Part shown: positions 1 to 10,933 of the stretch, piece after piece
Layout: each line of letters opens with the position of its first letter
How positions within the stretch are numbered: the stretch's first letter is position 1
Position numbers and translations under genes: made by a program
Notes under the pieces: generated by a model
Database searches by the model: none
Seen by the model: only the letters and a program-made list of their open reading frames with translations
What the model was told of the DNA's origin: nothing
Assembly (NCBI GenBank): GCA_002261195.1
Contig: MVBO01000001.1
Location: forward strand, 165,229-229,228
Direction: 5' to 3'
Length of the DNA stretch: 64,000 nucleotides
DNA from: Bifiguratus adelaidae
Lineage: Eukaryota > Mucoromycota > Endogonomycetes > Endogonales

Positions 1-1
1 G

Positions 2-175
2 GGTTCGACGGTCCAAGTGGAGGCGGTGGAGGTAGAGGTGGTGGACTTCGAGAATCATTACAGTGCCAATGTACATCAGGAAATCACGACTTCTAAGCGA
101 GATGTGGCTAGGAGCGAGGCTATGGCCAGACATGTCGCGATGTCGCATCAAGCGGTTCGTAAGCACGGGAAATGA
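2..175 (+). CDS. 3' end of an unidentified gene (partial)
   Basis: An open frame runs from the left edge to a TGA and encodes 57 residues ending SHQAVRKHGK. The visible tail is hydrophilic, rich in Val/Glu at first and then in Arg/Lys/His, with no motif I recognise. It is taken as the C-terminus of a gene that starts outside the window because the frame is open to the edge and a spacer of about 570 bp separates it from COQ5. It could also be a chance frame. No function is proposed. Confidence 0.35.
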   Translation, partial: GSTVQVEAVEVEVVDFENHYSANVHQEITTSKRDVARSEAMARHVAMSHQAVRKHGK

Positions 176-741
176 CGACGATGGACGGCCAAAATGTTGA
201 AGCTTGGCCGTCGGGAGGCGCTAGTCTAATACCAAGGGCCCTTCAGCACATCGTGCCCATGGTCAGGGATGTATCATAGGACATGGGTGATTTTCTCGTA
301 GGATATAGCTCTTCTTCCGAGTAGTGTACATTGGATCATGTTAAGAATATAGTGAACAGAGCTATCTATCCATCCCATATTGGAGGTCCGTTTTCTGGCA
401 AGGCGGCACAGACGCCGTCTTGCCTCTTTGCTCTGTATCTCATCTTACGCCTTTCCCGTCGCTCGCCTGGTTCTTTACTCGCGCTCCGAATTCTCCCGGC
501 ATCGATGGATGCAAAAATCATGCGCGTGCAAGGTACGATCGTCTTGTCTTGTATCCACTTGATATTCCACAATGACCCTTAGGGGCGGGTGTCTGGTGTC
601 TTTGACAATGTTCCGCAGCGAGACAAGGGTCTATGGTTGCCAAAGTGCAGTGCGCCGACATCGAAAGGGCGGCGGCGGCAGCATCACGTGACTCGATCCA
701 TAAGCCAGTTGCCCGGAGGCACGCGTTCTTCCAAGCTGGCC
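176..741. other. Intergenic stretch upstream of COQ5
   Basis: Only short overlapping frames on both strands, without conserved motifs or convincing splice pairs. It must hold the terminator of the upstream gene and the COQ5 promoter, but I see no clear TATA box or repeat. Confidence 0.5.
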
Positions 742-1766
742 ATGATGAACACTGGAGTGCGGATCGCAATGGTACGGGGGATCAGCTCGGCACTTTGCAC
801 GATACAAGCATCAAAACCTATACGATCGTTCACAACGACCTCGCTTTGTCGGAATCAAGTCAAATCAGATCCCTCCCATGACAGTGCCGGTGAGTGTACG
901 ACCCACTTTGGGTTCAAGGACGTTCCGGAGAACATGAAAGAGCGCCTCGGTACGTCTTAGGCATACACTCAAACATGCGACTGATTCTGAATCTCTGTAG
1001 TCGGACAAGTCTTTGCCAACGTGGCATCAAAATACGATGTCATGAACGATGCGATGAGTGGTGGAATCCATCGCCTATGGAAAGACTATTTCATCAAAAG
1101 CATGGCTCCTGCCCCAGGAAGCAAACTGTTGGATGTGGCTGGTGGTACAGGCGATATCGCGCTTCGATTCCTAGACTATTGTAGACGCGTTCATCACGAT
1201 GAGACGGCTCAAGTGCAAATTGTGGATATCAATCCGGCCATGCTCAAGGAAGGCGAACGGCGCTTCCAGACCACAGTTTATGCCAATTGTAAGTACTCGA
1301 TGACAGATGAGAGGGCCATGGCTCATCCTTGGCACTTTTAGCTCCCAATGTGACGTTCCAAGTTCAAAATGCCGAAGACCTCGAAGCCATCCCCTCCAAT
1401 TCCGTCGACATTTACTCTATCGCTTTTGGTATACGCAACGTGACACACATCGATGCCGCCTTGGCACAAGCTCATCGTGTGTTGAAACCGGGTGGTCGCT
1501 TCATGTGTCTGGAATTCGGCAAGGTGACCAATCCTGTCATTGCTCGTGTGTATGATGTCTATTCGTTCGATGTCATCCCATGGTTGGGCGATCAGATTGC
1601 GGGTGATCGCGATTCATATCAATATCTGGTAGAGTCTATTCGCAAGTTTCCTGAACAGCCAAAGTTTGCAGAAATGATACGGCAAGCTGGTTTCAAGACG
1701 GTGGGTAAAGGCTATGAAGACCTCACGTTCGGGGTTGCCGCTATTCATAGTGGTTACAAATTTTAG
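742..1766 (+). CDS. COQ5: 2-methoxy-6-polyprenyl-1,4-benzoquinol methylase (COQ5)
   Basis: C-methyltransferase of mitochondrial ubiquinone synthesis. Exons 742-949, 1001-1288 and 1342-1766 give 306 aa, the usual length of the family (UbiE/COQ5). The first ~45 residues are rich in Arg/Ser/Thr, like a mitochondrial presequence. The UbiE signature follows: [18 protein letters not shown], then the SAM-binding motif [10 protein letters not shown], the post-motif [23 protein letters not shown] and [10 protein letters not shown]. The start is the first of two adjacent ATGs (742, 745). The gene converges on the mannosyltransferase with 57 bp between stop codons. Family assignment is secure; mitochondrial location is inferred from the N-terminus. 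Confidence 0.96.
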
Positions 1767-1823
1767 AGCAAATGTGTAGGGAAAAGAGTGTATGATACTG
1801 TGGACCTCTGAAGAGGAGGATAT

Positions 1824-3277
1824 CTATGCAATGGAACTGTCCTTGCCGGATTTACCACCCATGGCAAAATATTGCTTTTGGAAACCAACAACGACATCGT
1901 CAAAGTTGGTCGTGTACGCTTCAGGATCACCTTGCTGAGGATCCGTGCCAAGATCGACACACCTACGTCAAGGGAATCAGCGTGAAGGATGCATGAAAAC
2001 GCGACTTTGACTTACGGTCGTCCATTCGGTGCCACGTAAAACTCTGGACGTAACCACCGGTTGCCAACATCGACCGTGTACCGCTTGACTTCCTCCCAAG
2101 GTCGTTCCCAAATGCCCAGTACGTCACGTTCAGTGATCTTGAGCAGGTTGGCATGGACGAAAAGCGGATCACCCGCAAAGTCATACTGTAGCATGGAATG
2201 CCCACAATACCGACTATGTGAAGGATCGCCTGGATTCGGGCCATAATTGCCTATTGGACTGACATGTCGAGATGGCATGACATAAGGTGTGCCGGTGGCC
2301 AACCAAGCGTACTTGAAGGTATCTTTATCGCCATTCAGCAATTGAAAATAAAAGGCATGGTCCTTTTGCATGAACCACGACAATTCGAGAGCCCTCCAAA
2401 CCCTGGCTTTGTCTAGGATGACTTGGCCCGACTCTTGCTCCCATTCGTTGATGCAACCAATATCGAGCACCTTGAAGATGGCATTCTCTTTATGTGTCTT
2501 CCAATAATCGGGCCAAAATAGCGCTCCGGTCTGGTTGTATTCGACCGTGGAAAAGAGATACGACGGATCTCGAACTGGGATGTTGTCGGAATCAATGTAG
2601 ATAACATGACGGAAGGAGGAGTTTATGATTGCGGCAGATTTGATTTGAAAGTTTTTCTCGGGATTGTCGGTGCGTGCAGCGGCGGGATGAATGAGACGTG
2701 AATCGACCAGATCGCGTGCCGTGGCGTGAAGTGGTGCAAGCAGAGCCCGCTGCTTGTCTGACAGCTCATCACTGAGGTGCCACACTTCTATGGGTAATTT
2801 GCAGCCGTAATGTCGCAAGAGCTTGATGGTCACCAACATGCGCTCAAACGTGTCGGCATTTCCCGATGTAAAAACGATACCGTAGCCAGAAAATCGTTGC
2901 GCGAATCGGGAATAAGACGGGATTGTTTCTAAAAAATGTTGCCATTCCTTACGTTTTTGCTGCAATGCTTCATTGTCGATATGTTTCCAAAATTCCAAAT
3001 GAGCTTGAGTGTGAAATGGATCAGCGTTTCGATTGACGTCGGCGCAGTCGAGCGTATGGAACGGCAGCTTTTCACCTTGCCAATCAAAACCTTCCTGTGG
3101 CAAAGATAACGCTGCTGATGTGAATCGAACTGAAGGTGAGGATGTAAATGACGATACTTGTGGAGAATTTATCCATGTTATAAGCACATAGAGAGTGAGC
3201 GTATATGCAACAAGGAAAAATGGAAAGCTATGCGATTTTAGAAAGGTCGGAAACCGGAGTCCATACTGTCGAGTCAT
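1824..3277 (-). CDS. Golgi alpha-mannosyltransferase, MNN1/MNN2-type
   Basis: Type II membrane glycosyltransferase expected to extend mannans in the Golgi. Exons 3277-2016 and 1962-1824 encode 466 aa. A short cytosolic tail is followed by a signal anchor at about residues 18-36 (FFLVAYTLTLYVLIT). The catalytic part carries GIVFTSGN, LPIEVWHL, and the DxD metal/nucleotide motif in VIYIDSDNIPVRDP, all typical of the fungal mannosyltransferase family (Pfam Mannosyl_trans3). The start is the ATG just before the anchor; a longer upstream frame exists but uses no ATG. Whether it makes alpha-1,2 or alpha-1,3 links cannot be read from sequence. It lies 155 bp downstream of the KH gene on the same strand. 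Confidence 0.9.
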
Positions 3278-3432
3278 GACTTGCAAGCCACGCGAACAAT
3301 CTAGGCCAGAGTCCTCCTTCGCCAAAACCCACAAATGTCGTCCAGAGCAAGGGTAGAATAAGAGCAAGAGATAAAGGCGTTTGCGCGCCAAGAACTCTCT
3401 TGGCGACTAAAGGAGCAAGTATGACGTAATGG

Positions 3433-5570
3433 TCACTTGTTCCATTGTTCCAGAACGCGCGAGAGGATATTGGTGATATGCTCTCGAGAGCCATTGAAAG
3501 CGACAGGAGTGACAGATGATTGTAAAGAGAGAAGCTTGGCCTTGTCTTGAGGGATGGAGAGAGGGGTTTGAACGCAGCATTGGAGATCAATTTCCTGTGT
3601 ACCCTGGAAGTCTTTTGATGGATCCAATGTTCCGGGCACAAGCAGCGTCAGGAGAGGCTCTTGATTGGAATTGGGTTTTCCATGAGCCAGAAATGTCTCG
3701 AGCTCCTTGACAAAGCCGCATAATGCGTGAATCATAATGTCCCGCATCTTGTCATTTTTGAGGTGGGCATGATTGCGGAATCGCGGAGAGGGTGATAGAG
3801 CGGTGAGGGAACAGATGGCATCTTCGCCGATAACATGGGGTTGCAGACGCAAGCTAACCCGCTTATACCGGCCAAGGTTGTCAATGGACGACGGTCTGTG
3901 CTTGCACAGAGCGTCAGCCTGGCCTTGATGAAGCAACAAGTGGACAGTGATGGATGGATACTGTTCATTGTCTCCATCTGCGGAAACGGTCGCGGTTCCC
4001 TTGCGAGACGAGGTACTTGAACTCCTTCGGCAGCCGAGATACAGCGTTTCGTTGGTTCGATAATTGGCATTTCTCAATTTTCCCGAACGCCTCTCAGTCT
4101 TTGACATGCTTGTGGATGCCGAATCAAATCCACTGGGGTCTACACTGTGATCATCGGCTAGCAGGACGCGCTTCGAGGGCGCTTTTGTGGAAGGCTTGCA
4201 AAGATCTGACCACGACTCACGTCGTCGATGCAATGCATGGTCGCTTTGGCCATTAGGTTCAAGCACTTCCTGTGCGAAATATTTGAATGGCTCACTGCAT
4301 TCCCCTTCAGAGGTTGAGGAGCCAGTCGACGTCAACGACCCCTCCCGTGACCGCAAAGCCCTTGTAGACTCAAAAATTTGAGGCTCTTTACCTTTAGCAT
4401 AAGCAGCATCACGCGGAAGAGAGGGTTGTAGGTCTGTATCAGCTTGCCGTAGTCGACTCTTGATGTAATCGATGGGTTCGTGCATGCACATGGATCTGGT
4501 GCTTTTCACTTCCGTTGGCGTCGGCCAGTCGTAACCTTGCATTTCGCCTAATTGGGAAGAACACGAGTGTATCGAATCCTCTTGGCTGGATAACTTTTCC
4601 CTCGTCAACTTTTCATCCATGAGAGACGATACTAGTAGTGAATGGTATAACAGTGTTACCATGACCAAAGCCTATGTCAAAGGCTACTTACGTTCGCCTT
4701 CGTCCTTCTCCCAGAGGGCAGCAATAGAATTGCGGCGTGGTGCCACCTCGTCTTCCCTTCCTAGTAGAACTTGCCTGATCAATTGTTTCCGAAATAGCGA
4801 TGCCGTCGTTGCAGCTCACCTTTGCTTGGCACCTGATTGGTGATCGACGTCAATGCATCCACGGACGCATCTTGTGCATAGGAACTAATGCACTCGTGAC
4901 GAACTGGGATCGTATCAAAGCAAATGTTGTCGTTTGGCGAAGGGACATAGTGACTTGTAAGCGGAATGCCCTCGTTCCACAGCATACGCATAGTTGTCGT
5001 TAGCAACAGCATGGCAGCGTGAAAGCTTTCGAACGACTCGCTGCTGAGATCAAGGACGCCTACGCAAATCACTCGATCGGATGAATGTGGCATGCGAGAG
5101 CGAGAAAAGAAGATGTGAATATCGGTCTGCTTTGCGATTCGTTCGAAGACAGATGGAATGCCTGGTTCCTTACGCAGGTAAAGCTGCCTTAAAAGGGCTT
5201 CATCACACAATATATCCAGACTCGGAACCGAGAGAGGCGCAAATACTTGGCCATTCTTCATCCTAGCATCCTTCATCAACTCTCTGACCAGTAATTTGAA
5301 GATCAAGGTGTATGCCGTGGCCACGTTGGAAAATCGTCCCTTGACGCTGAGAACACGGTATGCCGTCTTTTCTCTGACGTTTCGAAACGAGAATCGGAGC
5401 ATGCAATCAGTACGATGCTCGATCTCGACACGCATACTGGCATTAATGCCAATGATGACTCCAACCAAGTGAGAAGGGACGAGACATCGGACCTCTAGAG
5501 GAGCGAGACTTTGCGTAGACAGCGATGCGTTGGATGAGCTGCAGAGAGCTGACGACGCGACTAGACTCAT
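3433..5570 (-). CDS. KH-domain protein, probable RNA-binding
   Basis: Exons 5570-4820, 4760-4692 and 4631-3433 encode 672 aa. Near residues 25-90 there is a KH-like stretch beginning RCLVPSHLVGVIIG; a second (PSVFERIAKQTDIHIFF ... SDRVICVGV) lies at about 145-215, and a weaker third may lie in the last exon. In the first copy the invariant GxxG loop reads IGINAS, so its second glycine is missing and it may not grip RNA normally. A Ser-rich disordered linker separates the second and third parts. An ATG at 5570 is used; the longer frame upstream has only TTG. I do not recognise an ortholog; the multi-KH Hek2/Pbp2 group is a loose comparison only. Confidence 0.7.
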
Positions 5571-6127
5571 GGACAGACAAGAAGGAAACCAGCTGTACAG
5601 CAACGCTGCTTGTGACGAGGTCACCAAGTGTTCCAGTTATGCAAAACATCACGAACAGAATGAGCTGTGCATGATATGGTATGACCTCAGGAAATGGCGA
5701 TATATGGATACTACAGCTATTGAAAGAAATTTAGGAAATACAGGGGCTAGCACCATGTGCGCAATGCATTTTCGTTGAGCAGATGGCTTCCATACTTCCA
5801 TGACAATGTCTGTACACTTCGATTTAGAATGACTATACCAATGGATAATGATTACGCAACAGGTCCGCTTGCATTCAATATTCAACGATGAGCAATTACT
5901 CAAAGAATGCAATGCCTAAGATGCCCTCATAGAAGTAGCTTTCACGGCAAACCATGGCAACAATGCCAACATGGCGACCGAATATTGATCGTCGCGTGGC
6001 CATTTCCTTATATAGACAGCATCTCAGGGCAACGTTTGTTAGTGTTCAACTTTTTAGCGAGACTAAAACTTGAGCTTATCAAAGCACTGCGGGGGTATCT
6101 CTCCCAAAGGCTTTAAACTTGGAGCCT
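5571..6127. promoter_or_regulatory. Divergent promoter region
   Basis: A 557-bp AT-richer spacer between two head-to-head genes. A TATATA string at 6009-6014 stands 114 bp before the plus-strand ATG and could be a core promoter element. No coding feature is supported here. Confidence 0.35.
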
Positions 6128-9100
6128 ATGGCTGAGCGGAAACGAAGCAGGCACACTTCCGCGCCTTTGCGTCAAGCGCCGGCGTCATTTTCGTCTCTCC
6201 TTTCACCTACGCCTCCACCAGGGCGAGAGGTCAACGCTCCACGTGTAAGTCTTTCTGAGCGAGCTATGGCGTATGCAGCAGGTGGACCAGAGGATCAGAT
6301 TGATCAAACACACGGGAGTAGCCGACTTGTGCGAACCAAGTTGAGCCAAGGTTCGGAGCTCAGTAGAAACGAAACGCACCGTGTCAGGAACACCGCCAAC
6401 AGGCACTCTACAGACCAGACGAAGTCCGCATTTGCTCCACCTCCGACAGTCCAAACGTATGCTGCATCTCCTCACCCACCAGCAGGGTCAAAATCAACGC
6501 CGAACGTGTCAACATCAAGGAGGCCGCAGGGTACGTCCATCCTCTCTGCTTTCATACGTACTTTCTAAACTAATGTCACGCAGAGCTGAAACGCAAGAGC
6601 GACAATACGGATTCCATGGTTGAGCATCTCACGAGAATCACGACGAAGCTCAGTCAACCTTCTGCCGTTGGTTTCGAAGGCTGGCATGGAAAAGGTACTC
6701 TGGATCAAACTTGCCCATCTCTTAGACGCAAACTCATCGTTTATAGGTCCGAAACCTTCAGAGCAGACACTTCAACTGTCGGCCAGATTCAAGAATTTAA
6801 TGGCAGATCGATACCGTATCATTGCATCATTGCCTCAACACGCGAAATCGCCGAATGTCAATAATGCAGAAGGGGACGTGACGCAACCACTCCCATACAA
6901 CCCTTTATATGTCATGCGTTATATCGCCACAGGTACAGGGGACAAATCTGATGGGAAACTGCAATATAAGCGACCACGTAGCGGCAAAGATGATGACGAC
7001 AATGCATGGTCAGTCTCAAATTCGGAGTTAGAGGAGGTGTTACTACACCGTACCGACATTGTCACCAACAACAATTGCTTGCGAAGTAAAAGCAGTCGAG
7101 GTTCAATGACGATGATGACGTCTCACAGAGATAGCATTCTCGCTTCGCAAGCAATGGTTTCGCAGGGTCGGTCTCTCAGCAACACTGCCTACGTGTCCAC
7201 AGAATCCCATAGGCATGGCGAAGTCTCATCCAATAACCAGGGATCTACTAGCGAAGTATATCGAACGCCAATTGGAAGTAACGATGACCTTGGAAGCCCG
7301 AACGCTGGCTCAAAGAAGAAGTTCCAAGGCGTATTCATCACCGGGTCTCCTGGAGCAACCGCCAGATCGGCAGAGTCAATCCCCAGCCCAACATCCGCAG
7401 GTAGTGGTTAAAGCAGAACGTTGTAGTTTTCGACTAACCATCCATTCCAGCACATGGCGTCCAAAGGCCCATCAAGCACGAAAAATCTCCTTCCCAAAGT
7501 TCCGTACTTGGGAAGCCTGAACAAGCGAGTCCACCATTGGTTGACACAAAGCCTTCAACTTCACCTGGAAAGCGAGCCTCGCCGTCCAAAACAGAAACGT
7601 CACCTGGAAAGGGCAGGAGGGACTTCAAGCAAGACAAGATCAGGCGAAGACCATTGGGTGATGTCCTCTCGTCAGACAATGAAACTTTGTGGGTGCGTAA
7701 TGCACGAAGCGACGAGGATGTGCCTAACGCAACGTCTCAACCTCGTCGACCGATTTGGGATCAGCTCTTAACGAGGAAACCATCGCGCAAGAAGGATGCA
7801 ACTCTGAATGCGGCTGCCTTGGAAGACTTTGGTTTGGGGTTGGGCATATCAGGCTCTCGCGAGAGTCCCAATGATATGGATGGCGCTGGGCACTACGGTC
7901 ACCGTCGGTCAAAAACTCATGGTGATCAGATTATGTTGCTCAGGACATCTCCGCCCAATTTACGCAAAAGAGGACCAGATAGCTCAGACATTGATAAAAC
8001 ACCCTACTTGACCTATACGGGTCAGACCTCACCTCAGACAAACACATTGACTGCAAACACCCCGCGATCGCGTCGTCACTCTATCGACTCAGTTTCATCC
8101 CCGCATCCAGTCTATTCCGGTTGGCGAGGAATACATTTTAAGCAAAGTTTGAAGGGATCACCACTAGTTATCAAGGGCCAAACACCTCCATATCAAATCG
8201 ATGGACGATACGATGATACCAGGGTTGTTGATGGTGCCTTTAGCGATGATGGCATGGAGATTGTCCGGACGACCCTGTCTGAACCAGAGGAAACTCTAGA
8301 TGACATCCAGACAGGCGAGAAGAAGAAGCAAGACAAGTTCCGGTTCTGGCGGAAAGCGCGACATGATCAGGAGCCCTCCCAAACGGGAAAGCAATCAACG
8401 AGTCCGCCACGCTCACCACCGACTCGACCACGGCAATTCGATACGTTCGCTTCTGGATTAGCAAACCTTTCACCCACCCTTCAAGCTCTGCCCAGCCCTA
8501 TGATCTCTCTATTGCCCCAGACCGATCCCTTGAACGACGCCATCGGGCCTATAGGTGATATCGAGGATATGCAACTGGAAGGCAACCCGGACTCCCAGAA
8601 AGCCAATCTACTGCCAGAACTTACGACAACTCCTGAACCTATCACTCGTGTCATCATGTTGGATATGCAAGATTTACCTCTGGGCATCAAAGAGCTGCTA
8701 GAACAATACAAGGCGCAAGGCAAATTGCTGGATCATGTAGAGGGTGCTGAACGTTTCGCCAAAGAAGAAGAAGAGCGCTTGAAAACATCTGCAGCACGGG
8801 ATGACAAGGATGCAATATCCAACAAAAGTGACATGAGCGAGACAGCTTCTCTTTCCGACGATCGAAACACTCTAGCTGCGTCTTTTGTCGAATCGATCAA
8901 TACAGACACGGGAACTGAGACTGATTCCGTGGAGGACGATGATTTGACCACCAAGGAGCTGGGTGAGTGCGAGCAACTAATTGGCAGCATTGACTGACTG
9001 GCCATCATAATTGCAGCCTATGTCGAAGTCTGCCCTGATGACGACCTTCGATATACCCAAATGGCGACATTTCAAGGCAAGAACGCTGCTGCTAAAACCC

Positions 9101-10195
9101 TGACGCTCAATGCTTCTACAGATACCCTAATCCAGCTCAAGGTACGCCTCATGCCTGATGATGTATCGGAGCATCCCGAGTAAGTCACATTCAGGCCATT
9201 GCCTTTCGCTCAGCTGAATTTCCTCCCGTTGCAGCATCAACACCCTGACCTGCAAAACCCTCGCCAATCAGATAGCCACCTACGAAAAGTTGGCCGATGA
9301 GTTTGAGGTAAGCCGTGGCCGTGCTGGCACTTGTGCCGACCGATGCTGACAATAGTACACTAGTCGTTTCGTGCTGAGCAACTGCAAAAGCTTCAGTTCC
9401 TAGGAATTGTCACTCCAAGCTTTATTCATTACGGAGGTCCAGACCTTTCAAGAGAGCCTTCCAAGATGTCGCTGATAAGATCACAATACCCTTCCATCGC
9501 CTCCTTCCACTCAGCGACGTCGACCCGCATGGACCTTAGTAGTTTTGCCGATATCGCCGAATCCCCTATCAATGTATCCTTTGAGACTCTGCTTCCCAAG
9601 ATCAAGATGCAACAGAACCAAGTGGTAGCGGCTTTACGGAGAGCAGACAGAACGTCCAGAAAAACGGATGCGCTCTTGCGCACGGCTTTGCTTCAGATGA
9701 AGAGCACCACCTATCAGTTTGAGGATCTCTCGTCAAAGCTATCTGAACAGTATTACCAACAGGCAAGTGTTGTACATGCCTGAACCTTGTCATTTGACCC
9801 CAATTGCTTTTAGCTGAAAGATTTGGACGGAGACATACAAGCCATCATTATCAGTCGCAGCAAGAATGAATGGCAAGACTTTGGCTTTACTGTCCTTGCC
9901 TATGCTCTCGCATGTACGTCCAGGCATCGCATCATTCCAGTATTGGTCATGCTTATGTCCTTGTTTTGCAGCACTTGCTTTTATGGTCTGGCTCATTGTT
10001 CGCATTCTGAAGGCGGTGAGAGCAATTGTCATGTATCCCCGCACCCTATGGAAAGCCTACGACGACTACATGATGCAGCGGGCACACATGATGGAAAAGA
10101 AGCTCCACGAAGATACTCAAGGCGGTGGCGGCAATTTGCACTTTGAAGAAGCGTTTACACGAAATTTGCACAGACGCTCGTTGGAGAACCGTTAA
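6128..10195 (+). CDS. Large tail-anchored protein, unknown function
   Basis: Nine exons: 6128-6530, 6584-6694, 6747-7400, 7451-8962, 9017-9179, 9235-9307, 9364-9762, 9814-9913, 9972-10195 (1212 aa, frame kept throughout). Intron 7 is GC-AG. Roughly residues 1-830 are Ser/Thr/Pro/Lys-rich and probably disordered, with repeated TSP/SPGK/SRRHS-type sites suited to phosphorylation. A short acidic stretch leads into a predicted helical part (EQLQKLQFL, later LRRADRTSRKTDALL) and a single hydrophobic segment near the C-terminus (VLAYALASLAFMVWLIV). About 60 residues follow it, too long for a KASH tail. A tail-anchored or single-pass organelle protein fits. I do not recognise the family. Confidence 0.75.
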
Positions 10196-10374
10196 TACCG
10201 GTATACGTATGTACACACCATGTATTTAATCGTAATGTACAAGTGCTTTGCCAATGGCAATAGCACTTCTTCTCTAGTAAAACCATGGAGGAATGCGATC
10301 CTAAAATCAATGAGCGTACGGTGGGGTTGGCATCGAGCTGTAAGTGAATCGAGGTCGCTGTTTCTACCATGCCG

Positions 10375-10883
10375 TCAGCACGCCAAAGGTTTTGTCGAAT
10401 TCACAAATACAACACATACCCTCCACACATCATTAATGTACGGTCCAAGGACAGCGATCACCAGCAGTCCTAGCGTCATGGTGAGAAAGAAGTAAATGAT
10501 GAGTTCGTCCTTGAGACTATCGCGAGCTGCAGGAACAAGTCAATCCATGAATGTCACACCGGAACCCGGTCACTCTACCAAAACATGTCGTGCGAAAATC
10601 TGTGCTTGAACATACAGCGTCCCTGATGCCGTCGCACATGCCACCCTCCACATTGTCCAAGCAGTACTGTTTGGTGCATACGCCGCAAGGTTTCGTCAGA
10701 TTCTCTAGTGACAGATTCTCCAGTGATAGCACGGTACTATTGGCTCCACAAAAGCATTTGCAAAACGTAATGGGGTTAGCAGCAAGGACTGGCTGTAATA
10801 GCTGATAGATTGTCAATCCTGCACTCTACATGTCCTTTGATGCCTTCCATCTCACTCACCCACAATGCTCCAAGCCAAAGCAT
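10375..10883 (-). CDS. Small secretory-pathway membrane protein, Cys-rich
   Basis: Exons 10883-10860 (24 nt), 10792-10579 and 10526-10375 encode 129 aa. The first mini-exon supplies MLWLGALW, which joined to PVLAANPITF makes a signal peptide. The lumenal part has paired cysteines (CKCFCGANST, CGVCTKQYC, TTCFARD), then one membrane segment (LIIYFFLTMTLGLLVIAVL) follows. The layout (signal peptide, Cys pairs, RDS-KDE-II-Y, membrane helix) resembles a widespread small fungal family without an assigned role. The C-terminus is uncertain: a GTATGT donor and a TTACAG acceptor could add another exon. Its ATG lies only 50 bp from that of the divergent RING/TRAF gene. Confidence 0.7.
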
Positions 10884-10933
10884 GACTTGCCTAGAATGGA
10901 AAGCACGCGCGCGTCTTTCTTTGCTTCTGCGCG

